DNA from: CATQHW01 sp965243545
GTDB taxonomy: Bacteria > Spirochaetota > Spirochaetia > SZUA-6 > Bin103
DNA length: 64,000 nucleotides
Direction of reading: 5' to 3'
NCBI GenBank assembly: GCA_965243545.1
Contig: OZ251573.1
Span: 3,906,001-3,970,000 of the forward strand
In this document: in pieces, positions 16,540 to 27,225 of the stretch
How the letters are laid out: the number at the start of each line of letters is the position of its first letter
How positions within the stretch are numbered: the first letter of the stretch is position 1
Program-made: the position numbers and the translations under genes
The notes under the pieces: model-generated
Databases searched by the model: none
What the model was told of the DNA's origin: nothing
Seen by the model: the letters and a program-made list of their open reading frames with translations, nothing else

Positions 16540-17376
16540 TCAGCCGCCGGACAGGACGTCGCCGAACAGGACGTCCCGGTAGACGTTCGCGTCCGGCGGC
16601 GAGTCGTAGCTGAACCGCGCGTCCGGTATCGACCGGTTGATCCGCACCGCGCTGAACTCGATGGCGAGCCGGGCCCCCGTGCGGTCCTCGCCGACGATGC
16701 TGCGGATCAGCTTGTCACCGCCGACCGCGACCTCGATCGTCTCGAACCCTTCCTCCGCGGCCCGCCTTCTCAGCAGCAGCCGCACCACCTCCTGTCCTGA
16801 GCCGTCCGCCAGCGGCACCGGCTCAGGGCCGACCTCATAGGCGATCGCATAGTTGGACCGCAGGGAGCGCAGGCCCGACGCCCGCCCCAGGCGGGACGCC
16901 AGGCCGGCGGCGGCGGGCGCCGCAGCTCCGCCGAGCCGCTGCTCGATGATCAGGTCCAACCCCGGCACGTAGATGGTGAGCAGATCGCCGTCCGACACCA
17001 GCACTTGGCCGGCAGGGTCGCTGAAGTCGACGCGGAGCAGATCGGGGCGCTTGAACGACAACGACCCCGCCATCCGCGACAACTCGACCTCCCGCACCGC
17101 GCTCGCTCCGCCGTCGTCGGTCACCCGCCGGAAGCGGCGCGAGGCGATCACCACGTCGGCCTGATAATCCCGGATGCCGGCGTACACCTCGGCGACCTGG
17201 TCGAAGAACGCCTGCGCCGTGATCAGCTCCTGGGCGGCCGCGCCGTCGGCGGCGGCGGCCATCGCGGCCACCGCCGCCACGTGCGCGGCGCGCCGCCAAC
17301 GCTCCGGCCACGCGGGCAGCAGCCGGCGCCGCCGCGCCGCCCCTGCGTCAGCCCCGCCCCGCACCGCGCCGCCCAT
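16540..17376 (-). CDS. LolA-like outer-membrane lipoprotein carrier
   Basis: The 278-residue protein has an Arg-rich N-terminus, a hydrophobic signal segment (AAHVAAVAAMAAAADGAAAQ) and a LolA/LolB-type beta half-barrel starting FFDQVAEVYAGIRDYQADV. It continues through GSLSFKRPDLLRVDFSDPAG and VLVSDGDLLTIYVPG. LolA carries lipoproteins across the periplasm. The first 28 residues may not be translated, and a later start close to the signal core is possible. It is cotranscribed with the RodZ-like gene. Confidence 0.75.
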   Translation of the reverse strand: MGGAVRGGADAGAARRRRLLPAWPERWRRAAHVAAVAAMAAAADGAAAQELITAQAFFDQVAEVYAGIRDYQADVVIASRRFRRVTDDGGASAVREVELSRMAGSLSFKRPDLLRVDFSDPAGQVLVSDGDLLTIYVPGLDLIIEQRLGGAAAPAAAGLASRLGRASGLRSLRSNYAIAYEVGPEPVPLADGSGQEVVRLLLRRRAAEEGFETIEVAVGGDKLIRSIVGEDRTGARLAIEFSAVRINRSIPDARFSYDSPPDANVYRDVLFGDVLSGG

Positions 17377-17387
17377 GCCGGTGCGAA

Positions 17388-18140
17388 CTACGCTCGACGC
17401 TGCTGCAGGGCGTGGATACGGTCGCGCAGCTCCGCCGCCCGTTCGTAGGCTTCCTGCTCGACCGCCCTATCCAGCGCGGCGTTGAGCCGCTCCAACACCG
17501 TCGGCTTGCGCGCCTTGATCTGCTTCAACGCGGTGCGCAGGTATTGGAGCGACCGCAGCCGCTCGTAGTGATAGGTGGGGGTGTCGACCTCATCGAGCGC
17601 GCCGATGTCGTCGATCGCGTCCTGCAGCGCATCGCGCGCGCCGTCCGAGTTCTCGGCGCCCAGGTGCAGCATGGCGCCGGCCATGGCGTTCATGCGGATG
17701 ATGTAGGGGCGGTACTGCAGAATCTCGTTCTGATCGTCGGATTCCTGCACGAACCGCTCGACCAGATCGCAGATCTGCAGGTTGTGCATGGTGTCGTTGA
17801 CGGTGCGCTCAAAGTCGCCCATCTGAAACAGTATCAGGTAGCGGTAGTAGTAGAGGATGCCCTCGTTCTGCAGCCGCAGGAAGTCGTCGTGGTCGATCAG
17901 GAAGCCGCCGTCGTCGCCGACGGCGCGGCAGGAGTCGAGGCGGTCGAGCATCTCCATCAGCACCGACTCCTTGCCGAACGGACGCAGGCCATCCGGCCGC
18001 CCGTCGAGCTCGTACTGTTCGATGCCGAGCGGTTGGCGCACCTGCAGGACGCGCCGCCCGTCGCGCGCCTTGATCACGCGGTACTGGTCATCCGAGTCGT
18101 ACCGCCAGTCTTCCAGGAAGTGCGTCAGGTCACGGTCCAT
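17388..18140 (-). CDS. UvrB/UvrC-motif protein
   Basis: The 250-residue protein ends in a UVR motif, ALDRAVEQEAYERAAELRDR, the coiled hairpin shared by UvrB, UvrC and McsA. The rest is helical with several Tyr-rich stretches (GILYYYRYLILFQMGDFERT). I chose the ATG at 18140 (MDRDLTHFLEDWRYD); the open frame extends 17 residues further, but those codons overlap a likely promoter. Homologues occur in Treponema-type genomes next to lolA-like genes. The function is unknown. It is divergent from the UMP kinase gene. Confidence 0.75.
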   Translation of the reverse strand: MDRDLTHFLEDWRYDSDDQYRVIKARDGRRVLQVRQPLGIEQYELDGRPDGLRPFGKESVLMEMLDRLDSCRAVGDDGGFLIDHDDFLRLQNEGILYYYRYLILFQMGDFERTVNDTMHNLQICDLVERFVQESDDQNEILQYRPYIIRMNAMAGAMLHLGAENSDGARDALQDAIDDIGALDEVDTPTYHYERLRSLQYLRTALKQIKARKPTVLERLNAALDRAVEQEAYERAAELRDRIHALQQRRA

Positions 18141-18262
18141 CGATCCATCATTACCCAACATGTCAATGATAACGACATACGGAGGCCGCAAGGCAACCCC
18201 GGCCGCCGAAAAATCCGCCTGGCGGGCGCCGGCCGGGGCGGCCGTGCTATCATCCGGCGCGG

Positions 18263-18952
18263 ATGGCCGTGCACGTCATCGACCTGTCCGGGTCGCTCAT
18301 CGAGCGCGAGTCGTCCGCGGCCGCGTACCTGGACCAGTTCCGCTCCGCGGTGCTCGGCGCCCTGGAGGCGTCGGCCGGTGACAAGGCGATCGTCGTCACC
18401 GGCGGCGGCGATCTGGCGCGGGACTACCAGGCCGCCTATCGCCGGCTGGCCGCGGCGCCGTCCGACGAAGCGCAGGACTGGATCGGCATCGCCGCCACGC
18501 GCCTGCACGGCGAGCTGCTGCGCCATGCGTTCTCGCCGGACTGCTGCGCGCCGCTGATCACCGACCCTACCGCGGTCGCCGCGTTTCCGGGCCGGGTCAT
18601 GGTCGCGGCCGGCTGGAAGCCGGGCTTCTCCACCGACTACGACGCCGTGTTGCTGGCGCGCCGGTTCGGCGCCGGCACCGTCATCAAGATGTCCAACGTC
18701 GCCATGGTCTATTCCGGCGATCCCCGCCTCGACCCCGGCGCGCGCCCGTTGACGCGCGTCACCTGGGGCGAACTGACGCGCATGAACGACGGGGAGTGGC
18801 AGCCCGGCAGCCGGCTGCCGTTCGACCCGGTCGCCGCCCGCGCCGCCGGCCGGCACGGCATGACCGTGGTCTTCACCGGCAGCGACACCGGCAACCTGCG
18901 GTCGATCCTGGAGGGCCGCCCCTACCGGGGCACCACGATCACCGGGAGTTGA
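18263..18952 (+). CDS. UMP kinase, archaeal/spirochaete type
   Basis: The 229-residue amino-acid-kinase-fold protein begins MAVHVIDLSGSLIE, with the early glycine loop and VVTGGGDLARDYQ near residue 44. Later it has KMSNVAMVYSGDPRLDPGA and RLPFDPVAARAAGRHGMTVV. This is the form found in archaea and spirochaetes rather than the usual bacterial PyrH; it phosphorylates UMP to UDP. The key start-of-family Lys is replaced by Asp-Leu-Ser-Gly here, which should be checked. It starts 9 nt after an extended -10 box (TGCTATCAT, with TATCAT at 18248-18253). tRNA-Leu follows. Confidence 0.75.
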   Translation: MAVHVIDLSGSLIERESSAAAYLDQFRSAVLGALEASAGDKAIVVTGGGDLARDYQAAYRRLAAAPSDEAQDWIGIAATRLHGELLRHAFSPDCCAPLITDPTAVAAFPGRVMVAAGWKPGFSTDYDAVLLARRFGAGTVIKMSNVAMVYSGDPRLDPGARPLTRVTWGELTRMNDGEWQPGSRLPFDPVAARAAGRHGMTVVFTGSDTGNLRSILEGRPYRGTTITGS

Positions 18953-18964
18953 CGGCCGCGGCGT

Positions 18965-18992
18965 TTGACACCGGGCCGAGCGCCGGTAGGAT
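18965..18992 (+). promoter_or_regulatory. tRNA-Leu promoter
   Basis: TTGACA (18965-18970), a 16-nt spacer and TAGGAT (18987-18992) end 38 nt before the mature tRNA-Leu 5' end. Confidence 0.75.
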
Positions 18993-19030
18993 GGGCGCGC
19001 GGCGGCGTTCGCGCCCGCCGTTCACGTCAC

Positions 19031-19114
19031 GCCGGCGTGATGAAATCGGTAGACATGCCAGACTCAAAATCTGGTGGGGGCGACCCCGTGTCGGTTCGAG
19101 TCCGACCGCCGGCA
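19031..19114 (+). tRNA. tRNA-Leu (anticodon CAA)
   Basis: The acceptor GCCGGCG (19031-19037) pairs with CGCCGGC (19107-19113), with discriminator A. The D-loop contains CGGTAGAC. The anticodon arm CCAGACTCAAAATCTGG carries CAA. A long variable arm (GGGGGCGACCCC) marks a class II tRNA, and the T-arm is TCGGTTCGAGTCCGA. The 3' CCA is not encoded. The tRNA is 84 nt long. Confidence 0.95.
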
Positions 19115-19158
19115 AACCGACGGCGCATGGCCGCTCACCCCCGCGTCCGTTGCTCCCG

Positions 19159-20403
19159 TCAGCCGTCGTACCGCTTCAGGGCGACCACGGCGTTGTGACC
19201 GCCGAATCCGAACGAGTTGGTGAGGGCGGCGCGCATGGGAGCGTCCTGCCCGCGGTTGGGAACGTAGTCGAGGTCGCACTTGGGGTCCGGCGTCTCGTAG
19301 TTGATGGTCGCCGGGTAGAACTGTTCCTGCAGGCCCTTGGCGGTGGCGATAGCCTCCACGCCGCCGGCGGCGCCGAGCAGGTGCCCGACCATCGACTTGG
19401 TCGAAGAGACCTTGAGCCGCGCCGCGTGTTCGCCGAACACCTCCTTGATCGCCATGGTCTCGGTGGCGTCGTTGAGCTGCGTCGACGTGCCGTGGGCGTT
19501 GACGTAGTCGTACGCCTCCGGCGGCATGCCGCTGCCGGCGATCGCCATCTTCATGGCGTTCACGGCGCCCTTGCCGCGCGGATGGGGAGCGGTGAGGTGG
19601 TTGGCGTCACAGGTGACGCCGTAGCCGACCACCTCGCAATAGATCGGCGCGGACCGCGCCTTGGCGTGCTCCAGGTCCTCCAGGATGAGGGTTCCCGCCC
19701 CTTCGCCCAGCACGAAGCCGTCCCGATCCTTGTCGAACGGCCGGCTGGCGCGCTTGGGGTCGTCGTTGTAGGAGGAGGTGACCGCCTGCAGCACCGAGAA
19801 CCCGGACATGGCCAGCGGAGCGACCGCGGCCTCGGCGCCGCCGGTCACCATGAGGTCGACCGTGCCGTCCTTGACCCACCGGTAGGATTCGCCGATGGCG
19901 TCGTTGGCCGACGCGCACGCCGACACGACCGTGTACGACGGGCCGTGCGCGTGAATCCTGATCGCCACGTGGCCGGCGGCGATGTTGCTGATCATCTTTG
20001 GCACCAGCAGCGGGTGCACGGCCTTGGGGCCGCGGTCGAACAGGTGCTTGAACTCGGCGTGCAGCGTGTGGATGCCGCCGAATCCCACCCCCAGAATGAC
20101 GCCGGTGCGGTCCGAGTCGAGGTCGTCGATCGCCAGACCGGCGTCGGCCAGCGCTTCCAGGGCCGTCACCATCGCGAACATGGCGAAGCGGTCCATGCGG
20201 CGCGCCTCCCGGCGGTCGACGTACTTGGACGGATCAAGGTCCCGCACCTCGCCCGCCACCTTTGAGGGGTAGTCGGAGACGTCGAACGAAGTGACGTGGT
20301 CGACCCCGCACTCGTTGTCCCTCACCGCGCGCCAGAACGTCTCGACGTCATTCCCCAGAGGAGTGACGGCGCCGAGCCCCGTCACCACCACGCGTCTGTC
20401 CAT
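19159..20403 (-). CDS. fabF: FabF, beta-ketoacyl-ACP synthase II
   Basis: The condensing enzyme elongates acyl-ACP with malonyl-ACP. Motifs are RRVVVTGLGAVTPLGNDVE at the N-terminus, the active-site Cys in VVSACASANDAIGESYRW, and the two His in NAHGTSTQLNDATE and TKSMVGHLLGAAGGVEA. The C-terminus ends NSFGFGGHNAVVALKRY. Two in-frame ATGs exist; I chose 20403 because AAAGGAG ends 7 nt before it and only 1 nt before the ATG at 20409. It is the last gene of fabD-fabG-fabF. An acpP gene, often found between fabG and fabF, is not present. Confidence 0.95.
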   Translation of the reverse strand: MDRRVVVTGLGAVTPLGNDVETFWRAVRDNECGVDHVTSFDVSDYPSKVAGEVRDLDPSKYVDRREARRMDRFAMFAMVTALEALADAGLAIDDLDSDRTGVILGVGFGGIHTLHAEFKHLFDRGPKAVHPLLVPKMISNIAAGHVAIRIHAHGPSYTVVSACASANDAIGESYRWVKDGTVDLMVTGGAEAAVAPLAMSGFSVLQAVTSSYNDDPKRASRPFDKDRDGFVLGEGAGTLILEDLEHAKARSAPIYCEVVGYGVTCDANHLTAPHPRGKGAVNAMKMAIAGSGMPPEAYDYVNAHGTSTQLNDATETMAIKEVFGEHAARLKVSSTKSMVGHLLGAAGGVEAIATAKGLQEQFYPATINYETPDPKCDLDYVPNRGQDAPMRAALTNSFGFGGHNAVVALKRYDG

Positions 20404-20442
20404 TGCCATGCTCCTTTCGTCCGGTCTCCCTGCGGCGCGCGC

Positions 20443-21171
20443 CTACATCGACAGTCCGCCGTCCACCTGCAGCACCTGGCCGGTGACGTAGGCGGAGCGG
20501 GCCGAGGCGAGGAAGGCGACCAGTTCGGCCACCTCTTCGGGCGTCCCGGTGCGGCCGAGCGGTATCATGCCGGTGAGCGTCTGCCGCAACCGCTCGCCGA
20601 GCGACGCCGTCATGCCGGTTTCGATGTACCCGGGGGCGACCACGTTGACCCGCACGCCACGGCCGGCCACCTCCCGCGCCAGACTCTTGGAGAACCCGAT
20701 GATCCCGGCCTTCGACGCGCAATAGTTGGTCTGTCCGGGGTTGCCGGTCAAGCCGACCACCGACGAGACGTTGACGATCGACCCGGCGCGCCGCCGGGCC
20801 ATCTCGCGCGCTATCACCTTGCAGGTGAGGAACGCCGCGGTGAGATTGACGGCCAGCACCGCGTCCCAGTCGCGCCGCGACATGCGGAACACCAGCCCAT
20901 CGCGGTTGATGCCGGCGTTGTTCACCAGCACCTGCACGCCGCCGTCATCGGCCAGTATCCGCCGCAGGCGCGCGTCGACGGCGTCCTCGTCGGTCAAGTC
21001 GGTCGCCAACCACGTGAAATCGCCCCGCTCCGCAAGGCCGGCCGCGCCGTCGCCGGCGGTCCGCGAAAGCGAATACACCTTGGCGCCGTCCCGCAGCAAC
21101 GCCCGGACCACCGCCGCTCCGATGCCGCGCGAGCCGCCGGTCACCACCGCGACCGCGCCGTCCAGGCTCAT
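20443..21171 (-). CDS. fabG: FabG, 3-oxoacyl-ACP reductase
   Basis: The 242-residue short-chain dehydrogenase uses NADPH to reduce 3-oxoacyl-ACP. It shows AVVTGGSRGIGAAVVRALL (cofactor loop), LVNNAGINRDGLV, the catalytic Ser in IVNVSSVVGLTGNPGQ, the YCASK Tyr-Lys pair and VVAPGYIETGM. The ATG at 21171 overlaps the fabD stop (ATGA), so the longer open frame upstream is not used. A 39-nt gap follows before fabF. Confidence 0.95.
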   Translation of the reverse strand: MSLDGAVAVVTGGSRGIGAAVVRALLRDGAKVYSLSRTAGDGAAGLAERGDFTWLATDLTDEDAVDARLRRILADDGGVQVLVNNAGINRDGLVFRMSRRDWDAVLAVNLTAAFLTCKVIAREMARRRAGSIVNVSSVVGLTGNPGQTNYCASKAGIIGFSKSLAREVAGRGVRVNVVAPGYIETGMTASLGERLRQTLTGMIPLGRTGTPEEVAELVAFLASARSAYVTGQVLQVDGGLSM

Positions 21172-22112
21172 GCCGAGGACGATGCCGCGACCGCTTCGAT
21201 CGCCTCCAGGGTGCCGGCCGCTTCGCACCGCAACCGGCCGGGAAAGCCGCGCATCAGGCCGGCGAGCACCTGTCCCGGCCCCACCTCCAGGTAGCGTCGG
21301 TACCCGTCGGCCTGCAGGGCGGCCACCTCGTCGGTCCAACGCACGCTGGTCACCATCTGCCGGACGCAGAGTTCACGCGCTTCGCTGCCGGTCGTGACCC
21401 GCGCGCCGGTGGCGTTGGCGTAGACCGGCCGCACCGGGTCCGCGAACGGGACGTCGGCCAGCGCCTCCGCCAAGCGGTCGGCCGCGTCGCGGATCAGCGG
21501 CGAATGGAACGGCCCGGAGACCTTGAGCGGGATGACGCGGCGCGCGCCCGCCTCCGTGCAGGCCGCGTTGGCGTCGCGCAGACCGCCGGCGGTGCCGGCC
21601 AGCACCACCTGCCGCGGGCCGGAGTAGTTGGCTATGAAGATGGTGCCGGCCGGGAGGCCGGCGATCGCCGCCTCCACGCGCTCCGGCGCCAGCCCGACCA
21701 CGGCGGCCATGCCCGAACGGCCGTCGGCGGTGTCGGACGCGCGGCTGGCCGCCTCCATGGCGACGCCGCGCGCCTTGGCGATCGGAAAGATGTCGGCCGC
21801 GGCGATCACCCCGGCCAGGTGCAGCGCCGAGTACTCGCCAAGGCTGAATCCGGCGAACCCGTCGCCGGTCACGCCGTGCTCGCCCAGCACCACCGCCGCC
21901 GACAGATTGGCCAGCGTGACCGCGATCTGGGTGCGGTCGGTGGCGCGCAACTCCTCAGCCGTGCCTTCGAACAACAGGCGCCGCAGATCGGCGCCGGTCG
22001 CCTGCGACGCGACCCCGAACAGGTCCTTGACCGCCTGGCTGCTCTCCCAGAGGTCACGGGCCATCCCCGGGTACTGGGCGCCCTGCGCCGGGAACAGGAA
22101 ACAGGTCCGCAT
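21168..22112 (-). CDS. fabD: FabD, malonyl-CoA:ACP transacylase
   Basis: The 314-residue protein starts MRTCFLFPAQGAQYPGMA. It has the catalytic Ser in GFAGFSLGEYSALHLAG, the conserved KVSGPFHSPLI with the active-site His, and LEVGPGQVLAGLM near the end. It moves malonyl groups from CoA to acyl carrier protein. I placed the start at the ATG at 22112; the frame remains open 16 codons further but without a family match. A promoter at 22131-22160 drives the three-gene operon. Confidence 0.94.
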   Translation of the reverse strand: MRTCFLFPAQGAQYPGMARDLWESSQAVKDLFGVASQATGADLRRLLFEGTAEELRATDRTQIAVTLANLSAAVVLGEHGVTGDGFAGFSLGEYSALHLAGVIAAADIFPIAKARGVAMEAASRASDTADGRSGMAAVVGLAPERVEAAIAGLPAGTIFIANYSGPRQVVLAGTAGGLRDANAACTEAGARRVIPLKVSGPFHSPLIRDAADRLAEALADVPFADPVRPVYANATGARVTTGSEARELCVRQMVTSVRWTDEVAALQADGYRRYLEVGPGQVLAGLMRGFPGRLRCEAAGTLEAIEAVAASSSA

Positions 22113-22130
22113 TTGCTGCTGCCGGGAAGC

Positions 22131-22160
22131 AGCGTACCCCCGCCGGCCCCGGCAGGTCAA
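22131..22160 (-). promoter_or_regulatory. fabDGF promoter
   Basis: On the minus strand TTGACC (22155-22160), an 18-nt spacer and TACGCT (22131-22136) lie 18 nt upstream of the fabD ATG. Confidence 0.6.
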
Positions 22161-22200
22161 CGCCGGTCAGCGCCGTTCAAACGCGCCCGCGGCGGGCCGC

Positions 22201-22229
22201 TTGACCGGGCAGGGACCGGCGTATACAGT
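22201..22229 (+). promoter_or_regulatory. fabH promoter
   Basis: TTGACC (22201-22206), a 17-nt spacer and TACAGT (22224-22229) lie about 65 nt upstream of fabH. The fabD promoter points the other way, 40 bp to the left. Confidence 0.6.
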
Positions 22230-22294
22230 CGGGAGCCGACAGTCAGTCGTCTCGAAAGGCGGTTCCGGCCGCCCTGCCGCTCCAAGGAGACCCG

Positions 22295-23275
22295 ATGGGC
22301 GCAAGAATCGAGGGGATCGGCGCCTACACGCCGGCCCGACGCATGTCCAACGAAGAACTCGCCGAGTTTCTGGACACATCAGACGAGTGGATCCGATCGC
22401 ACACCGGCATCGGCTACCGCCACGTCGCCAGTGAGGACGAAGCCGCTTCCGACCTGGGAGCGCAGGCCGCCAAGGTGGCGCTGGACCGCTCCGGGGCCGA
22501 CCCGGAGTCGATCGACATGGTGCTGGTGGCGACCGCTTCATCCGACTACGTCGGCTTCCCGTCGACCGCCTGCATCGTGCAGGACATGATCGGGGCCAAG
22601 AACGCCGCGGCCATGGACATCGGCGTCGGCTGCACGGGATTCGTCTACGGCCTGGAGACCGCCAAGGGGTTCATCGCGTCCGGCGCAGCCGAGCGGGTGC
22701 TGCTGATCGGCAGCGAGGTGCTGACGCGCATCGTCGACTGGACCGACCGCAGCACCTGCGTGCTGTTCGGCGACGGCGCCGGCGCCGCGGTGATCAGCCC
22801 TTCCGCCAACGGCCGCGGCATCCTGGACTCCGTCCTCAAGGCGGACGGATCGGGCGCTTCGTATCTGGCGCGGGAGGTGGGCGGTACGCGCACGCCGTTC
22901 AAGATGGGCCACAGCGCGGAGCGCGACCTGCTGATCAAGATGGAGGGGCAGCCGGTCTACAACTTCGCGGTGCCGGCCATCATCGAGGTGATTCACCAGA
23001 TACTGGACCGCAACCGGCTCACGATCGACGACGTAGCCTACGTCGTCCCGCACCAAGCCAACCGGCGGATCATAGAGGCGGCCGCCAAACGGGCGCGCAT
23101 CCCCGTCGAGAAGTTCTACCTCAACATAGAGGAGTACGCGAACACGTCGGCGGCGACCATCCCCATAGCGCTCAACGAGTTGTACGAACACGACAAGATC
23201 GCCGACGGCGATCTGCTGATCACCGTCGGGTTCGGCGCGGGACTCACCTTCGGCGGCAACTTGCTGAAGTGGTAG
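22295..23275 (+). CDS. fabH: FabH, beta-ketoacyl-ACP synthase III
   Basis: The 326-residue enzyme starts fatty-acid synthesis by joining acyl-CoA to malonyl-ACP. The triad is visible: Cys in AAMDIGVGCTGFVYGLE, His in VPHQANRRIIEAAAKR and Asn in EEYANTSAATIPIALNE. The C-terminus VGFGAGLTFGGNLLKW is canonical. The ATG at 22295 follows AAGGAG at 5-nt spacing. It is divergent from fabDGF and ends in a strong terminator. Confidence 0.96.
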   Translation: MGARIEGIGAYTPARRMSNEELAEFLDTSDEWIRSHTGIGYRHVASEDEAASDLGAQAAKVALDRSGADPESIDMVLVATASSDYVGFPSTACIVQDMIGAKNAAAMDIGVGCTGFVYGLETAKGFIASGAAERVLLIGSEVLTRIVDWTDRSTCVLFGDGAGAAVISPSANGRGILDSVLKADGSGASYLAREVGGTRTPFKMGHSAERDLLIKMEGQPVYNFAVPAIIEVIHQILDRNRLTIDDVAYVVPHQANRRIIEAAAKRARIPVEKFYLNIEEYANTSAATIPIALNELYEHDKIADGDLLITVGFGAGLTFGGNLLKW

Positions 23276-23291
23276 GGCTGAAGTCGTAGGG
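23264..23291. repeat. 14-bp tandem duplication over the fabH stop
   Basis: CTGAAGTGGTAGGG (23264-23277) is followed directly by CTGAAGTCGTAGGG (23278-23291), one mismatch. The first copy contains the fabH stop codon; the second supplies a reserve in-frame-like TAG. Confidence 0.8.
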
Positions 23292-23323
23292 CCGCCGGGA
23301 CGGCAGGCGCCTCCGGCGGCAGA

Positions 23324-23350
23324 AACGCCCGCACCCGGCGTGCGGGCGTT
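23324..23350. terminator. Bidirectional terminator between fabH and the NHL gene
   Basis: AACGCCCGCAC (23324-23334) and GTGCGGGCGTT (23340-23350) form a perfect 11-bp stem with a CCGGC loop. It lies between the convergent ends of fabH and the NHL protein gene; A and T residues flank the stem on the two sides. Confidence 0.75.
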
Positions 23351-23364
23351 CTACCCGAACCGAT

Positions 23365-24201
23365 CTACGCGCGCGTCAGTTTGTGCACCAGGTTCTCCAC
23401 GCCGACCTCCGCCACGTAGATGTCGCCGTGCCGGTCGACCCATACGCTGTGCGCCCCGTGCGAACGGTCGGTCGGCTGCTCCGGCATCGGCACCTCGGCC
23501 AGCCGGTTGCCGTCTCCGTCCAGGATCACCAAACCGGTGTCGGCTAGGTAGATCGTGCCGTCGGCGCCCACGAACAGGCCGCAGGGCCCCCGGCAACCGC
23601 CCCACTCGGCCAACTGACGCCCGGACCGGTCGAGCACGCAGATGCGGTTGTTCGGCTCCCGGTCGGCGACCAGGACGCGGCCGCGGCCGTCGCACGCCAC
23701 CGAGTGCGGCAGCGTGAAGCAGCCGGGGCCGGCGCCGCGTCCGCCGAAGGTCGCCAACAGCTCACCGGCCGCGGAGAAGCGGTGCAGACACTCCTGGCCG
23801 TAGCCGTCGGCCACCCATATCTCGCCGTCGGGAGCGACCACCGCGCGCGTGGGCCGGTTGAACGGCATGCCGACGTCGCCGGGCATTCCCGGCGTGCCGA
23901 GCGTCTGCAGCACCTGGCCGTCGGCGGTGCAGATGCGCACCGTGTGGTCGCCGCAGTCGGCGACCAGCACGCGGTCGTGCTCGTCGATCCACAGCTCGTG
24001 CGGAACGCTGAAAATGTCCTCTCCCCACGTCGTGATCAGGCCGCCGTCGCGGTCGTACACGACGATGGCCGGGTCCGGCTCGCGGTCGATCACGTACACC
24101 CGGTCGCGGCTGTCGACGGCCACGCCGGAAGCGATCCCCAGCGTTCGCCCGCCCGGGCCGCCTCCCCAGCCTTCAATAAATCGAAATCCCTGCCCCTCCA
24201 C
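23365..24201 (-). CDS. NHL-repeat beta-propeller protein
   Basis: The 278-residue protein is a six-bladed NHL propeller. Blades carry strings such as GIASGVAVDSRDRVYVIDRE, HELWIDEHDRVLVADCGDHT, RAVVAPDGEIWVADGYG, HSVACDGRGRVLVADREPNN and HSVWVDRHGDIYVAEVG. No signal peptide is visible. Close relatives include peptidyl-alpha-hydroxyglycine lyase-like proteins and unnamed NHL proteins, so no reaction is assigned. I chose the GTG at 24201 because GGAGGTGAGAA is at ideal distance; the frame is open to 24309. Confidence 0.75.
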   Translation of the reverse strand: MEGQGFRFIEGWGGGPGGRTLGIASGVAVDSRDRVYVIDREPDPAIVVYDRDGGLITTWGEDIFSVPHELWIDEHDRVLVADCGDHTVRICTADGQVLQTLGTPGMPGDVGMPFNRPTRAVVAPDGEIWVADGYGQECLHRFSAAGELLATFGGRGAGPGCFTLPHSVACDGRGRVLVADREPNNRICVLDRSGRQLAEWGGCRGPCGLFVGADGTIYLADTGLVILDGDGNRLAEVPMPEQPTDRSHGAHSVWVDRHGDIYVAEVGVENLVHKLTRA

Positions 24202-24431
24202 AGTTCTCACCTCCGCGGACAGCATGACGCCGGAACGCGCGGGCGTCCAGCAACACGGCGCCGGGCCGCCCGGAACCGTCCGTTCCGGAACGGGCCGCGC
24301 GGTTGACACCCGGCCGGCCGGTCGGCGACCATCGGGCCGGTCATGCGCGGTGGCGCCGCAGGTAACGGCGCGGCGCGCGACACTCGGCAGCTGGCCGGCG
24401 GACGGCAGCTGGCCCCATACGGAGAGATGCC

Positions 24432-26556
<2,125 letters not shown>

Positions 26557-26558
<2 letters not shown>

Positions 26559-26644
26559 TCGCTGCGCAGCCGCGCCATCAGCGTGACCCGGACCAGCGCG
26601 TGACGCACCATCGCCGGCAGGTCACCTGATGGCGCGCAGCGATC
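26557..26644. repeat. Long inverted repeat spanning katG end and REase start
   Basis: The segment 26557-26581 can pair with 26626-26644 as a 19-bp stem with a 6-nt bulge (AGCCGC) and a 44-nt loop. The right arm covers the start codon of the restriction endonuclease at 26629; the left arm begins in the katG stop codon. Confidence 0.7.
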
Positions 26645-27225
26645 TTCCCTTCGGCAGCGAGTTCTCACCGGCGCAGGTGCTGCAGCTTGAGCGCCAGACG
26701 CTGGCTGATCTGCGGCCGCTGCTGTGCAAACCGCTGGGCCAGATACGCCGGGAATTGCGCTCCGGGGACCGCCACGTGCGCGGGCTCGCGCTGGAGGCGC
26801 TGACCTGCAAGCTGATGCGCCTCATCGACATGACCTACGTCGCGACGCGCCTGCGCGGTAGCGCGACCGGCGGCGCAGAGGCGTCTCTGATCTTCGAGAG
26901 CGCGCGATCGGCGTATTCCCGCTGGCAGGTCCAGTGCAAGAATACGTCCAAGGTGTCGCTCGACGACGTGGCCAAGGAAGTAGGACTCGCCGACGTGCTC
27001 CACAGCAACGTGGTCCTCATGGTCTCGACCGGCACGATCGGCGGCGAAGCGCGGCGGTATGCCGACAAGATCATGGCCAAGTCCAATCTCTGCATCGTCA
27101 TGATCGACGGAGCCGATCTCAGCCGCATCGAGGCGCGGCCGGCGCAGGTCGTCGACGTCTTCAACCGCGAATCCCGGCATGCCATAGCGCTCAAGAGGCT
27201 CGATCGGCGGGAGATCGAACGATGA
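26629..27225 (+). CDS. Type II-like restriction endonuclease (PD-(D/E)XK type)
   Basis: The 198-residue protein ends with an ATGA overlap onto a methyltransferase remnant, the usual R-M pairing. A PD-(D/E)XK-like core is visible: an acidic residue in GGAEASLIFESARS near residue 84, then RWQVQCKNTSKVSLDDVAK near residue 99 with a Q-x-K variant, then the strand LHSNVVLMVSTGTIGG. Recognition specificity cannot be read. The start codon lies within a hairpin arm and lacks a clear Shine-Dalgarno. Because the partner methyltransferase is broken, either this enzyme is inactive or another methylase protects the site. Confidence 0.65.
   Translation: MARSDLPFGSEFSPAQVLQLERQTLADLRPLLCKPLGQIRRELRSGDRHVRGLALEALTCKLMRLIDMTYVATRLRGSATGGAEASLIFESARSAYSRWQVQCKNTSKVSLDDVAKEVGLADVLHSNVVLMVSTGTIGGEARRYADKIMAKSNLCIVMIDGADLSRIEARPAQVVDVFNRESRHAIALKRLDRREIER

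Noticed and set aside
18141..18191. N-terminal extension of the UvrB/C-motif protein including TTGACA on the minus strand
   Set aside because: The TTGACA has no good -10 at the right distance and the extra residues lack family features, so neither the promoter nor the longer start is called.
24303..24332. katG promoter built on TTGACA at 24303
   Set aside because: The -35 is perfect but the best partner (GACCAT at 18 nt) is only a 3-of-6 match, so I mention it under katG and do not call it.
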